From NCBI GenBank assembly GCA_014058105.1, contig JACGCM010002752.1, positions 992,001 to 1,056,000 of the forward strand: a stretch of DNA of 64,000 nucleotides. The letters run 5' to 3'. This document shows positions 30,374 through 42,979 of this stretch, in pieces (within the stretch, counting starts at the first letter, position 1; each line of letters starts with the position of its first letter). The position numbers and the translations under genes were made by a program. The notes under the pieces were generated by a model. The model worked only from the letters and a program-made list of their open reading frames with translations. It did no database searches and was not told the DNA's origin. This DNA comes from Kingdonia uniflora. Lineage: Eukaryota > Streptophyta > Magnoliopsida > Ranunculales > Circaeasteraceae.

Positions 30374-33300
30374 ATGGAGACTTAACTTGTTATGGAGGCC
30401 TCGACCTCTGGTCGTTCGGTTGAGTCTAAAAATGTAGAGTGTGATAGGAAGAACGAAGTAGGAATGGTTAAATTTCCAGATTTCCCTGGATAATTGATAT
30501 CATACCCTCCGAACTCTGATGTTTTTAGAGAGTTTTGTAAATCCAAGGCTCTTATAGGGGGAAGATGGTTGAATTTTGTAGAACATGCCGGTAGGCAGTT
30601 TAGAAGATGTATAGTAAGATCTGAAGAAAAAATTTCTTCCTATTGGCGGATTTAGAGAAGGAGAAATTGGAGAGGGGAATAGATAAATCGATCTCCTTCG
30701 AGTATTTTAATGGGAATGTCAAGGGTGACCTAGAAGAGGGTTTTCTATGTTACCTATCTCCGTTGGAGTATGGGTTGAGTCTGCCTCTAAGCAATCTTGC
30801 GAAAGAAATAATGAATATCATTGGGGAATGTCCTGCCCTGCTGAACGGGAATATGTGGGAGGTAATAAATATCTGTAAGTGTTTGAATAAATTGTGGGAG
30901 GAGAAAAAGGTGGAGAGGAGAATTTCTCCTGAAGACGTGTTACAGTTTTATGGAGTGAAGAGTTATTCTGCAAGTGGAGGGGCATAATTCTTAGCAAGCT
31001 TGTCTCGACCTCTTTTCTTCGATCTGAACTCAGTAGGCCGAATGTGGAATGATAATGCCATCTGGGTGAAAGGTGATTGCCTTAAGAGAGATGATGATGA
31101 ACCCATGGAACTTCTGTATAGAACTGTAAAGAAAAGTAAGTGTAATAACGTATTATATTAAACTACTGAAATCAAATGTTGTTTTGTTGCTGATAATGTA
31201 TTATTGTTTGGCAGGTGTTTCGTCGAAGGTGAAGAAGAAGAAGTCCCTGTTAGATATTATTGCTCAATAAGGGGTTAAGCTCGAGGCAGTGCTGAAAGAC
31301 CTCGGTATAAATAGAAATAGGCGTGCTAACAACAGGTCTGAGAAAGTTTAAAAGTCTCAAGCAATGAGACTTATGACGGGTGTTGGCGGCAACAAGAAGA
31401 GGGGAGCTGATGAAGAGAGATGAATGGCTTTGCCAACGGCCTCTGGAGTAGATTTTTTAGGCGTGTCAGAGTCTACCACGTCGAGCAATCTAGCTCGGGT
31501 ATTTTTGAAGAAGATGTTGAAGCGTGGCCCGACCTCTAGAACCACGGGAGTGGTGAGGTCGAGGGAGGGGCGAAAAAGAGAAGGGTAGATCCTTATTCTG
31601 AACTGATTGGGGTGAAGTTCGTAGAGAATCGACCTTGTATGGAAGATGAGTTAAAAGCTGTGGATGATAGGGAGAGGCTTGCAGCTCGTAAGGGTGTGGA
31701 GGAGATCAGTAAAGTGGTAAGTTTGATGATTTGAGTTTTCTCTGAATTTTGTATAGCGATGTATCTCCAAAAATGTATTTGATTCATTTTTTTTATTTGT
31801 AGGCTGCTCGTTTGATGAAGGGGATTTGCCTCAGGATGGAGGAGGAGAAAGTCGAGCTCAAAAGTGGGAAGGCAAAGCTCAAGAAGGAGGTAACTCGATT
31901 GAAATCCGACTTGGTTCGTGAGGGGAAACGACTAAGTTCTGTGAAGGCTGCGTAAGAGGTGGAGATTAGCAAGCGGGGAAGAATCTGGAAGAGGTGGTAG
32001 TCTAGCGTGATAGACTTGGGCGCCACCTTCTGAAAAGGGGGTACTCTAAAACTGAGTTGAATGACATTATGGAGGATACCTACATTGAAGATGAGGAGGT
32101 TGAGGATGATGGGGCTGGCGTTGTGAGAGAGTTGGATGGAGCTTCTCCCCAGACTATACGAGAGAACAAAGGGGATGATGATGTCAATCCAGAAATTAAG
32201 AATAAGAAGGTAGAGTAGAATTGTTTACTTTGGTTGTGTGATTATGAGGGGTTTGTGAACTATAGCTATATTGATTAATGTAGGATAAATTTCTATAGGC
32301 TAAGTTATGTTTGTAAACCTCGCTTGTAGGAACGTAAGGATATACGCCTCAAAATAAAAGAATTAAAGAATGAGCTTGCTTAGGAGAAAGACTCCTCAGC
32401 ATCCCTGTTGACTTCATAAGCGGAGCTATAGGTTAGAAATGAGTAATAAATATTTGACTTGTATGCTTCATTACTCTAGAGCTACAAAGTAAAAATTAAA
32501 GCGTAGAGACAGACCAAAAACTTGCTAATAGTTTAGGGGCAATGGTACTCAACTGTGTATAGATAATATCAAAGTGTTGAAAAAGTTAGAATATAGAAAA
32601 TGTGTACCTTGGAATTGGAAGTATATGTTATTATTCATCGAATTGGGGTCATACTTCGACCTTAAGTTTAAAAGCAGTTTCACATAGTAGATGTCAAAAA
32701 ATAAAAATTTATAAGATGTATGTATTGAGTAAGTATCCTGAATCGAACTTGATGTATTGTATCTGTGATGTGTAGGCTGAATTGGAGTCAGCTCATTTGA
32801 GCAAAGAAGAGATACGCTAATGTAACCAAGAGTTTGCGGTGGAGTTTGATAGAATAAGAGAGGTAAATGAAGATAGGGAAGATCAACACGTTAAGGTACA
32901 TTTCAAGTTTGTTGAGGCAACACAAACTATTGATGACCTTACTCGACAGATCGAAATGAAGGATGCCGAAATTAGTAAGGGGCAAAAAGAGCTCGCAGAG
33001 ACAAAAGAAAATACAGCAAAACTCAAAAGCCTGAATAATGAGCTGACAGTAAAGAGTAAGGAGGTTGGCATGGCTTGATATTGTATCCATGCGTTAAAAA
33101 TGTTGGAGAAAGAGTTACGCCATTTTGTAGCCAGTCTGAAGGACCAAATGATTAGCAAAACAAGCGACCAAGAGTAGACTCAAACTAATTTAGTGAATAC
33201 CAAGAGTGAACTGGAGCGATTGAAGAATAAAATGATTGAGAAAGATAGCGAGCAAAAGAGAGCTCGAGATGACCTATCTAACTCTGAAATTATGGTTGAG

Positions 33301-34210
33301 CAGTTGACTATAGTTTTGCCTGATAAAGATATAAAGTTTTGGTTGGTGCAAAGAAAATGTGATGAGTTGAATGATAGGGGGTACAATTGAAAACCTATTT
33401 GGCTCAGGCCAATTCGCGCGTCAAAAATACCGAGGCTGGAGAGCGCTCGAGGAAGAATAAAGGTGATGCCAGAGTTTCCATTGTTTTAGAGGATGTGGTT
33501 AGCCTATTAGCTCGAATCTGAGAGCTAGAGGGAAATGTAGCCTGAACTCATGGTCACATACAAAAAGGGAATGAGTGGTTAAGGGAGTACCAAAGTAAGC
33601 TGGATGCTGCTCATATTAGGGAATAGGAGTTAGAACGTGTGATCAGAGGTAAAGATATTTTAATAAGGAAAAAAAATGATTTGTTAAGAAAATCTCTTGT
33701 TGGGGTAGGTGTAGACAGAGAGCTTGAGGAACTTCGTGCCCAGGTAGCAAAATTGAAAGTACGATGAACCAGGCTAAGTTAGATAAAGCAGATAAGAAGG
33801 CGAGGAAGCATATCAATCTTATGTCCTACACAGAAATTCGAATGGAATGGCATGAAGTACAGAATAAGAGGTTGAAAGAGCGCCTTCAAACGGCGAGAGA
33901 GAATATTTCTATGGCGGTCATGCCCAAGGCATCGTGCTCAGAAATGTTAATGGCAGTGATCACCTATTATGTTGAGGAAATTAGAAGGCTCGAGTTAGAG
34001 CAGGATACCTTGCACTCTATGGAAATTAATGTAGATCGAGGAAACTGTATGTACTCCATGAAAACGAAGTTAGGTTCTCGACCTGCTGAATTGGCAGAAT
34101 AGGGCAGGATCACTGTGGCTGCTCGAGCTCAAGAATTTATGATTGATCGTCCTTCTATTGTAGGGGAAAGCGTAGCTGACCTCCCATCAGCAGAAAAGAA
34201 TACTTTGTAG
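30374..34210 (+). pseudogene. Spliced antisense gene (PF04195-like plus coiled coil), element 1
   Basis: Read against gag-pol. After a damaged start (stop at codon 4, frameshift before 30643), the frame shows GGRWLNFVEHAGRQFRRC, EYGLSLPLSNLAKEIMNIIG, LLNGNMWEVINICKCLNKLW and PEDVLQFYGVK. This matches the 'putative gypsy-type transposon' domain pattern (YGL--PL---V-EIL------QL-PN-W-----). Introns are visible at 31136-31214, 31717-31802, 32210-32329 and one ending at 32775, all GT-AG or nearly so. Downstream exons (32776-34210) encode Glu/Lys/Gln-rich coiled coil, then AVITYYVEEIRRLELEQD. Element 2 has the same exons and introns. Function unknown. Confidence 0.65.
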
Positions 34211-34339
34211 TGACTGTATGTGCAATCTATAAAAGTATCTATCGCAGACATATTGAGAGATGAAAGCTTGTTTTACCATTGCTTTATCTTATGTCTGGTA
34301 GAGTTCTTTGATTGAATAGAATAGAATGTACATTGTATG

Positions 34340-35600
34340 GAGATGAAAATCTATCTTTTGGAATGGAAAGAACGAGAATTTGAAGTGAAGTAGTGAGGAA
34401 CTTAACGATAGTACCGTTTCAGTCGCCTAGTGCTCCAAGGATTTGGGATATGAGCTCCTTCCTCTGTCATGAGATAATATGATCCCAGGCCAGTTAGACC
34501 AGTGATCAGGAATGGACCTTCCCAATTTTCTACTAGTTTCCCAGTATGTGCATCTTTTCCGTATTGAGGGCTTTATCTGAGGATGAGATCATCAATTTGG
34601 AAGGTTCGGCTTCGAGCTTCCCTATTGTTCGAACTGGCCAGTATATGGTGATATCGACCTAGGTTGGCAATAACACATTCCCTAGTCTTATCAATCCAAC
34701 CAATTGATGTTACATGCTAATTTGAACCCATTTTCTTTGTCAGTTAGCTCGTGATCTTTGATTGGATGATGGTATTCTCTTGGAATGACGACTTCAGTGT
34801 TATAGGTGAGGAGGAATGGGGTACAGCCGGTGGATTGACGTGGAGTTGTACAGTATGTCTATAAGACATGATGATGTTCTCATATCCAATTTCCTTTTTT
34901 CTGTGAGTGAAGCCTTTTCTTGAGTCCATCCGCGATGGTTTTATTGGTGATTTCAGCTTGGCCATTGCCTTGAGGGTAGTAGGGTTTGGATGGTGAGTGG
35001 ATGATGTTGTGTTTGTTGAGGAAAGCTATGACTTTCTATCCAACGAATTATGAACCATTATCGATACGAATTAGGTGGGGGCATCCAAACCGAGTAATGA
35101 TGTATTCCCAGATAAAATAGATGATTACTTCTTCTCTAGTTTGACAGAGTGGAAATACTTCTACCCATTTTGTAAAATAATCTGTAGCTACGAGCAAGTA
35201 TCGTCGGTTACCTAGAGTATTAGAAAATTTCCTGACGAGATCGAGTGCACCCCTCTTGAATGGCCAGAACACTTTGCTTGCATATAGTTCAAGCGCAGGG
35301 GCGCGGATCATTTGTCCATGTTGTTGAAATGTATCACATTTGCGTGAGTACTCTTCTGCTTACGTGCATATGCCTGGCCAGAATACTCCTTGTGTAAGTC
35401 CCTTCATCTAAATTTCTAAGCATCTCATCTACTTTCTTTCTGGAGCGGCACTTGGGGTAATGCTCCGTGACGGAATGACGATATAAAAAGCCGTTTTGAT
35501 TTGTGTAGCGCTTTGAGTTTTTGATCAGTTGTCGGCGCTCTTTTGGATTTGTTAGAATGGGTCCTTTGTATTTGTTGTCGGTGCCAAGGTAGGTAAGGAA
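34340..35600 (-). pseudogene. Tat element 1 integrase
   Basis: Zinc-finger remnants lie at about 35330-35470. The catalytic core in frame 35048-35311 has GALDLVRKFSNTLGNRRYLLVATDYFTKWVEVFPL (first catalytic Asp replaced context ALD, then TDYFTKW) and FGCPHLIRIDNGS (second Asp). Frames 34744-35030 hold [15 protein letters not shown] (third catalytic region with PQGNGQAE) and [17 protein letters not shown] tail. Multiple stops break the protein. It is the last pol domain before the antisense gene block. Confidence 0.85.
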
Positions 35601-35609
35601 GGACTTTCG

Positions 35610-36041
35610 CTAACCGTCCTCTTCCTCTTTATCGCCCTTAGTGTTGATCGTGCATGCAGAAATACGATCAATACTTGGAGTTGATACTACTTCGATCTGG
35701 ACATATCTAGTTTCTGTACCCAAGACCCTGGCTAGATAAGTCAAGGAATCGGTATGTCTATTTTCACCTTGAGGAAGATAATCGAGAGTTGCTTTCACAA
35801 ACTAACTTATCCTATCTGCAACGAGGGCTGCATATTTGATCATCTTGCCATTTTTCTTATATTGCTCAGAGTAATGGTGGACGATGAGTAAAGAATCTAT
35901 GTAGACTAAGAGTTCTGGGACGCCGAGCTCAAGTGCTTGGTCGAGTCTATGAATAAGAGCTTTATATTCAGTGACATTTTTGGAGGCTTTATACTCCAAG
36001 CAAATTAATTTTTCGATTCTATCGTTAAAAGGGGTAATCAA
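35610..36041 (-). pseudogene. Tat element 1 archaeal-type RNase H
   Basis: Two consecutive frames carry VTEYKALIHRLDQALELG (catalytic Glu context), LLVYIDSLLIVHHYSEQYKKN (Asp) and GENRHTDSLTYLARVLG (Asp). The first Asp motif falls upstream at about 36060-36090 in a broken frame. This extra domain assigns the element to Tat. Confidence 0.88.
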
Positions 36042-36129
36042 AACGATTATAATTTATGACCTTACGAGCCATGCTGAACCATTTGTAAGAAGTTTCCACT
36101 CTTTCCTTGTAACCCATTCAGCTCACTCA

Positions 36130-36804
36130 TCAAATGCTTTGGTGGGGTAGATCTTCTGTAAGGTCAGGATCGTGCTCCTCCCACTCGGGATCTTCTACTA
36201 GAAAATCCGTGAGAAAATCTGCAAGGTTCTGACCCTTTTGTAAATGTCGTTGTTCGAACTTGATATCATGTTCTCCTAAACTGACTGACCATTGTTGTAC
36301 TTTCCTGGATTTTTCTTTCTTGGACAAAACTTCTCGAAGTGGGTAGTTCGTCATAATTTTAACTGAATGAGCTTGGAAGTAGTGCTTAAGCTTTTGTAAA
36401 ATGTAAACAAGAGTTGGAAGGAGTATCTTAATTTTAGAATACCCCGTTTCCGTTGGAGTGAGGGTTTTACTGATGAAGTAGACTGGCTTCTCGATCTTCC
36501 CTTTATGTCGAATAAGAATCGAGCTGATAGAAGTATCTATAACTGCTAGGTAGATGATCAGTTCTTTATTATCTTCTTGGGTACTCATTATGGAAGATTT
36601 CTCCAAAAAGGTTTTGATATCTTGAAAAGCTGCCTCACATTCTGATGTCCATTGGAACTCTATATTGGGCTGAACTTTTCCACATTTGGTACAACCGCAG
36701 AGTAGTAGGAAAAGCCAATAACAACGATATGAAATAAAGTGGCTAATTGCAGTAATCTTGTCGACAAGCTTTTGTACGTCTTTCGTCCTCTTTAGAGATG
36801 GCAT
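36130..36804 (-). pseudogene. Tat element 1 RT connection and RNase H
   Basis: The 224-codon frame includes IEFQWTSECEAAFQDIKTFL and ELIIYLAVIDTSISSILIRH, where the first catalytic Asp region of RNase H reads LAVIDTSIS. It continues with KPVYFISKTLTPTETGYSKIK, LKHYFQAHSVKIMTNYPLREVL and QNLADFLTDFLVEDPEWEEHD, the last being the standard link between RNase H and aRNH in Tat elements. No stops fall within this part, but flanking RT is broken. Confidence 0.88.
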
Positions 36805-36849
36805 GCTGAGGAGAGCTCGAATTTGATCTGGATCGGCCTTAATTCCTTT

Positions 36850-37560
36850 CTTGCTGATGAGATGACCGAGGAATCGGCCTGAATATACTCCGAATTGATA
36901 CTTATCAGGATTGAGTCACATCCTGTAAGATTTAAGAATATTAAATATTATGTTGAGATCTGTGATATGATTGATTGACTGTATGCTCTTGCACAAGAGA
37001 TCATCAATGTAGAATTCCACAATTTTCCCAAGATGTGCTTTGAACATAGTAGTCATCAACCGTTGATAAGTCGTGCCTGCATTTTTGAGTTCAAAGGGCA
37101 TAACTTTGTAGCGCTAAAGTCATCTTTTAGTGATAAAAGTAGTCTTTTTTGATTTTCTTCCAAGAGTGGAATCTAATTGTATCCAGAAGTAGCGTTCATC
37201 ATAGACAGGAGTTTGCAACCTGCTGTAGAATCAAGAATTTGATGGATATTGGGGAGAGGGAAACTGTCTTCAGGGTATGTTTGAATAGATCTGTGAAATT
37301 TATACAAACTCAGACTTTTCCATTCTTCTTTGGTGCAACGACGATGTTGGATATCCAATCTGGATACTTGGCTTCTCAAACGAATCCCACTTTGATTATT
37401 TTCTTAATATTCATGTTAACTTCATCTCGTAGACGAGGTGACAATCGTCGCTATTTCTATTTGTCCACCGTGGTGTTGATGTTGATGGCCAACTTGTGAC
37501 ATACCTTGGTCGGATCGATTCCAGGCATCTCTTCCAATGTTTATGCAAAGACGTCTTGAT
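36850..37560 (-). pseudogene. Tat element 1 reverse transcriptase
   Basis: In several frames: FPLPNIHQILDSTAGCKLLSMMNATSGYN (37173-37270), MPFELKNAGTTYQRLMTTMF and the catalytic YIDDLL box at about 37001-37015. The KNG-WR region at about 37320-37370 is altered. The pattern matches Tat RT, but the frame changes at least three times. Confidence 0.85.
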
Positions 37561-37739
37561 TCAGTCATAAGAATTGAATAATAGCATCTTTATCGTACTG
37601 GACCAGCTTGGTATCGATAAAAGTACCTCTGCTAGGTCCTTTAATGTTGGCGTATTCTGTAGGCTCTTCTGCTGAAGGTTAATCATCAAGGTGATCAGCT
37701 TTCAATAATTTCTATGCGGCATACCTATCTAAGGTATCT

Positions 37740-38160
37740 AGAATGGCAGAGACGATATTTTCACAAGCTCGAGAAAGCTTTTTTTAACTACTTTTGATTT
37801 AATAAATACCATTATTGTGCTTGAACTTGAGTGCTTGATAATAGGTAGAAGTGATTGCTTCAATGTTGTGAATCCAACAACGGCCCATAATCCTGAGATA
37901 ACGAGATTTGACGTTGATGACGTCGATGGTGGCTGAACCTACGGTAATAGGTAAGATAATCTTGCCTACTCACCCTTGTTTAGAACCATTAAATCCACTA
38001 ATATTGGTATTATTTGGAATAACTTGATCGTCCAATCCCATTTGGTCGATTGCGCTCCAAACAAGAATCTTAATACCGCTTCCTGTATTGATCATCATTG
38101 TATGCATGACAAACTTCTTCATCTTGAGCATTATGACTAATGCATCATGATGTAAAAATT
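37740..38160 (-). pseudogene. Tat element 1 protease with altered active site
   Basis: The minus strand reads KKFVMHTMMINTGSGIKILV at about 38065-38130. The aspartic protease triad DTG is NTG here (Asp to Asn), which removes the catalytic acid. A second conserved segment, DDQVIPNNTNISGFN, follows. Element 2 carries a different lesion at the same motif. Confidence 0.8.
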
Positions 38161-38339
38161 TTACATGACTAATATCGCAATCTTCGAGTAAAATCCCAAG
38201 CCGGCGATTGTTCGACTAAGGTTGAAGCTTGGCTTCTTTATCTCAAGGTATGAGATCGCAACATTCTGACAGTCTCCTGCGCTTGAATCGACAAGAGTTA
38301 TTGATCATATGAATTTAGATTATGTTACTATGGTACATA

Positions 38340-39980
38340 TTGTAGAGATGTTTCTCCTCATCTTGATCTTCGACCTGGATGGCTTTGAGCTATTTCTTAT
38401 AGCTGCCATCCTTGTATGATTACAGGTCGATAATGTATTCGTATATCTGTCCTTCCTTGAAAATAAATTCCAGCAACCTCTGTAAAGTATAGCAGTTGTC
38501 AGCAGAATGATGGTTTACCTTGTGATACATGTAGTACAGGCGGCTCTCGATTGGTTCCAATGGTTGAGAGGGACGGTATAACTAATCCTTAGAAAGGATT
38601 GTAAAAATTACAGAGATTTGAACATTCATCTTTGGGAGGACCGGTTTAGGTAATGTTTTGCCTTTCCGAGGATTGCCGGTGTTGCCATTGGAGCACTTTT
38701 GATCACCCCGATCCTCCTTCAGTTCATTATTTTGATCTATAGTTGGACCTTTCGTGGCTAGGACAAATTTTGTAGATTTATGCCTTTCGGACATCATCAT
38801 TTCCAGGTCGACATATTTATTGACCTTGGTGTTCATATCCTCCAAGGTCACAGGTTTGTTGAGGAAGATGTACTATTTGGCTTTACAATCGTGCTGGAGT
38901 GCGTTGGTGAAAGCAGTAACAACTATTTTTTGATCGAGGTTGTCTACTTTACGCGCAAGCTCCAAAAACTTCTTTACAAAAGCCTCGAGCTTCTTTTCAT
39001 GTGAATGTTTAAGACTAATAAAAGAATATAAATTTTCCTCTTTGTCTTTGTTGTAAGCATACGTCTTGGTAAATTATTTTTGTAGCTGATCAAATGTGAG
39101 TATAGAATCTTTAGGTAAAGAGTGGAACCACCAGAGTGGTTCTTCCGGTAGACTTGTTACAAAAAAATGGCAGAGGATGCGGTTGAGATTGGAATACAAC
39201 CCCAACGAATCACGGTATTGTTAAACGTGCTCATTTGAATCGGTGTCCTTGTATTTACGAATTTTTAGTGTATGGAAATCTTTCGGTATTTCCATATCAA
39301 ATAGTTCTTTGGTAATCGGACTTCCTTGTAACTTGGTAAGGTCGTCTGTAGTACCCAGAACTTGTGCTTCGATTAACTCCTTGATGCGCTGATCTATATA
39401 CTCTTGTGTGCCATATTGACATATCTGTTGAGTAGTTTATAGAGGAGGTTGAGGATTGTGAGTACCGGGACCCTCACTCAGGGGATCACATACTAGAATT
39501 TGAGGATGAGGTCGCTATTCTTTCTCCTGATGTTTGGAATATCGGTGACTTATACTAATTTCGAACTGAACTTCACCACCCAAATGAATAGATGGTTGAT
39601 GTTCGTGTTGAATATTTTTGGAAATAGCTTTGTTAGTGACTCCTTGAGGTCCCAATCTGTCTTGCACAGAAACTCGGGAGGTCTCTGGCACTTGATCACG
39701 ATCTCTAGTTTGAGGAACCTATTGAGTATCCTGTAAATCTTTGTAATACAGTCTGTATGATTGTCATCTGGTCTTCATGTCGTTTGAATGCTGTCAAACA
39801 AGCTTATCACTCAGCTTTGTGCTCCTCCTCAAGGAGCTCTTGGTCATGAGTTAACTGATGTTCGAGCTCATTATATTTCTTTGTTTTGGCGTAGAGATTT
39901 GCCTGTAGTTCTGTAAGCTGCTCCGGCTCAACTGAAAGATTGAGCTGGATTCTGGTTGCTGGTCGTCTGGAAGTGGCCAT
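38340..39980 (-). pseudogene. Tat element 1 gag
   Basis: It starts at ATG 39978-39980 (MATSRRPATRIQLNLSVEPEQ), 58 bases after the primer site, then has a coiled-coil-like Glu/Gln/Leu segment. The retrotransposon gag domain follows in broken frames between 39280 and 38850: EEPLWWFHSLPKDSILTFDQLQK, YSFISLKHSHEKKLEAFVKKF and TAFTNALQHDCKAK. Frame 38582-38851 has EDMNTKVNKYVDLEMMMSERHK, the Tat gag C-terminal block. A histidine/cysteine knuckle-like stretch (MYHKVNHHSADNCYTLQRLLE) lies near 38480-38540. Several stops are present. Confidence 0.8.
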
Positions 39981-40037
39981 GATTGAAATTGATACTAGAG
40001 TAATTGTATGCCTTAGGATATTGTAGAAATGTCTTCT

Positions 40038-40056
40038 TTCCCACAAACAGTACCAA
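40038..40056 (-). promoter_or_regulatory. Primer-binding site, Tat element 1
   Basis: The minus strand reads TTGGTACTGTTTGTGGGAA immediately inside the 5' LTR, matching the sites at 16129 and 53971 except for a few bases. Confidence 0.88.
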
Positions 40057-40057
40057 A

Positions 40058-40660
40058 TGTAATGACCTAATTCCGTAAGCTCGAGATGGTTTGGAATGAG
40101 CTCTTGCACCAATGTTCCTGTGATAAAAACTAATGTAAAGTAAGAAATAACACAAGTGATTTAGCGTGGAAAACCTCTGAATAGGTATAAAACCATGATG
40201 TCGGGTTGAGGGTTTTAGTAACAATGACTTTTATTACTTGAGGCTGATATCTTATTATAAGTAATCTCTCGAACTAAAAATATTTAATCTTGTAAATATG
40301 AAATTTGGTGTTTGAGAATCTAGAAAATATGATTTTTTTGGTAATTTATCGTATCTTTTTCTGGTCCTTGTCTATTTTGGAACTTTTTCCTTATATAGGC
40401 CTTGTCCGCAGTTCGTTATCATGCTGAAGCACATTCTCCAAACAATATGGGAAGTGATGGTTAACTGTATAGCTGTTGAATTCGTAAGAGACATACAAAG
40501 ACTTATTATTTATTCATACTTTTTTGTTTATACTCGATTCACGTTCTTCATCAGTTTGTGGGTTAGGAGACACTGTTGACTATTCATGTTACGTGTAAAA
40601 TGGGTGAGTCTGATATAGAGGTAGTTCGAATTGGGCTAGATTATGGGATAAGTCCCTACA
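40058..40660 (-). repeat. 5' LTR of Tat element 1
   Basis: 603 bp, TGTAATGACC...GTCCCTACA. It contains the minus-strand TATATAAGG promoter box at about 40389-40397, which would drive gag-pol transcription. Confidence 0.92.
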
Positions 40661-40693
40661 GTTACTAAAAATAAATTATTAAGCGACTATAAC
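40661..40693. other. 33-bp spacer between two Tat elements
   Basis: This short AT-rich spacer ends ATAAC (40689-40693), the same five bases that precede the left LTR of element 1 (26876-26880). Confidence 0.8.
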
Positions 40694-41325
40694 TATAATG
40701 GCCTAATTTCGTAAGCTCGAGATGGCTCAGAATTTGCTCTTACACTAATGTTCCTGTGACAAAAACTAATGTGAAATAAGAAATGCTACAGGAAATTTAG
40801 CATGGAAAACCTCTAAATAGGTAAAAAACCATGACCTCGAGTTGAGGGTTTTAGTAATAATGACTTTTATTGCTTGAGGCTGATATCTTATTACAAGTGA
40901 TCTCTTGAACTTGAAATACTTGATCTTGTAAATAAGAAGTTTGGTGTTTGAGAATCTTTAAAATATAGTTTTCTTGGTGGTTTATCGTATATTTTTTTGG
41001 TCCTTGACTCTTTTGGAACTTTTTCTTTATATAGGCCCTGTCCATAATTCTTTATTATGCTGAAGTATGTTCTCCGAATAATGTGGTAAGTGGTGGTTGA
41101 CTGAGTAATTGTTGTTTTCATGAGAGATAGGTGTCTTTGACTTGTGTATGCTTTTCTATTGTGCTCGACCCACGTTCTTCATTAGTTCGTATTGCAGGTG
41201 TCAATACTGACAGTTTATGTCACATGTTGAATGCGCGAGTCTGACATAGAGGTAGTTTGAAATATAGGGGTAGTTCGAATTAGAAATAATTAAAATTAGG
41301 TTATATCGAGGGATAGGTTCCTATA
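40694..41325 (-). repeat. 3' LTR of Tat element 2
   Basis: 632 bp. The terminal TG is mutated (TATAATGG) and the inner end reads TCCTATA. The polypurine tract (minus strand CGAGGGGGCGAT) follows at 41326-41337. Confidence 0.88.
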
Positions 41326-41583
41326 ATCGCCCCCTCGTAATTGAAGTTACGAGTGGCTTTGGTTGAGAAAGAATCTGTGGCTATATGGGTTTTGGAAGTT
41401 GAAAAGAAAAGTTGTATTAATGTGGAGTTGACTGTATGGAAAATGTGTATATTTTCATGGGGGATGTTTGTACATTGAATGATGATTGGAATATTGATGT
41501 ATGCGACACTTAAAGTTTTAGGAATTTCTTCTATTTTGAATGATAATGTTTGGGAAACGTACCTGCACATTAAATATTAGGGT

Positions 41584-41593
41584 TATATAAATA
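41584..41593 (+). promoter_or_regulatory. TATATAAATA box, antisense strand, element 2
   Basis: Same relative position and sequence as the box at 27755 in element 1. Confidence 0.45.
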
Positions 41594-41662
41594 GTTAATA
41601 TACCAAGGATTGTGGCAAAGTATGGTATTTGTTGCAAAATTCTTTGGAAGTCTAGATTGTCC

Positions 41663-41845
41663 ATGGTAAAGACCCAGAGAATGGTTTACGAAGAAAGAGT
41701 TTCGTTTGAGATGCAGAAGTTTAAGATGAGATATTTTGGTGATCAGTCCTTGGAGATGCCCACCCTAATTCCCGTTTCACCGATATATCAGGGTATGTCG
41801 AAAGAAGAAGCGGCTGAAGTTGATGAAGATATTTACTATATGTAA
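41663..41845 (+). CDS. Small antisense-strand reading frame, element 2
   Basis: The 60-codon homologue of the frame at 27834. Most differences between the two copies are conservative or spread evenly, and the length is the same with a different stop codon. No family recognised. Conservation of the open frame across two old copies is the only evidence for coding. Confidence 0.4.
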   Translation: MVKTQRMVYEERVSFEMQKFKMRYFGDQSLEMPTLIPVSPIYQGMSKEEAAEVDEDIYYM

Positions 41846-42979
41846 AAATTTAATCACGTTGTCTTAACAGGCGAGCAACGTTGGAGGTGTCTCCGCATTC
41901 TTGCGGAAGACAAGGTTGAGGAGACAAATGCAGGTGTTGGCGTAACTGCATGGCAGTTTTGTTGATATCTTGCATAGAATTGGATTATAAGGTCGGGCCC
42001 TCTTCATCTCCGCCAACTCTTCGATGATGGTGGTTATAAAGGAGGCAACGGTGGTAGTGGAGAAGAGAGACGGAGAATGGAAGTCTGCTTCTGTACCATC
42101 ATTATGTCTTAGCTCTAAGAAGACCTTTTGTTTGAAGAGTTGGTTCAAGCACTAACTCTTTCTGCTTTCATGCCCAAACTTCCTCCAAACCCAGTTTCTG
42201 GTCAGAGTAATCTAGTATGAAGGGAGAAGGACGTATGGTGACTTCCAATGCCTGCTTTGCTTAAGAAGATTATTTGAGTGAAAAATTACTAAAGTCAGAT
42301 GAATTGAAGGATTTATTGTTTCGGAGTACCTGAAAGACTTGTTATCTGTAAATTACCAGATTGATTTGTTAGCTATAAAGTAGCTAAAAGATTTGTTATC
42401 TCTAAAGTACCTAAAAAATTTGTTATCTGTAAAGTACATGTAATTTATATTTGAGCTTAATAAAATTTGGCTATTTAAACTCTGTGCTGATATATGGAAT
42501 AACTTTTGTGATCGAGCTATGAGTAATTCAAAGATTTATGAATGGAGAATGAAATGTATTATATAAGATTGGACATACAAAGTGTATTATAGTAATTTAG
42601 CTGTAACTATGCGTTTATAACATACAAAATGTGCAAGAATTTGCTTTTGATCTAAATAACTTAGAATTATTGGGGGGGGGGGGGAGATAACTGTAGAAGA
42701 TTTAGGATATATAGGAATTAGAAATTCAAGCTCAGGGAGGTTATTATGAAATATTGGATTTGACAAAAATAAGTTCGAGATGGAGTAAGCCGAATTTACT
42801 GAGGTAGATGTGAATAGATAAGTTCAAATAATTTTTACTCAGGATACTATGGTTTTCTGTTGTAAAAGAACATAATGCAAATACGAATCATGGAGGATTT
42901 GAAGTGATCTCGAACACTGCATAAATGCGGAGAAATAAGTTTTAAGTAGGCGAAAGAAAATAGAAATAGTGTGAACTTG

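Larger units (their letters stand above)
26881..40660 (-). mobile_element. Tat-lineage Ty3/gypsy element 1 (13.8 kb)
   Basis: A complete LTR-to-LTR element transcribed on the minus strand. LTRs are 26881-27491 and 40058-40660; primer site and polypurine tract are in place. Order on the minus strand: gag (from 39980), protease, RT, RNase H, aRNH, integrase (ending near 34700). About 7 kb follows whose coding content lies on the opposite strand. Pol is stop-ridden. In the first 60 aligned LTR bases I count 11 differences, 9 of them transitions, so the insertion is old. No clean target duplication (ATAAC left, GTTAC right). Confidence 0.92.

Noticed and set aside
42664..42675. Run of G residues in element 2
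   Set aside because: Simple homopolymer at a position where element 1 has a shorter G run; likely slippage, perhaps partly sequencing error.
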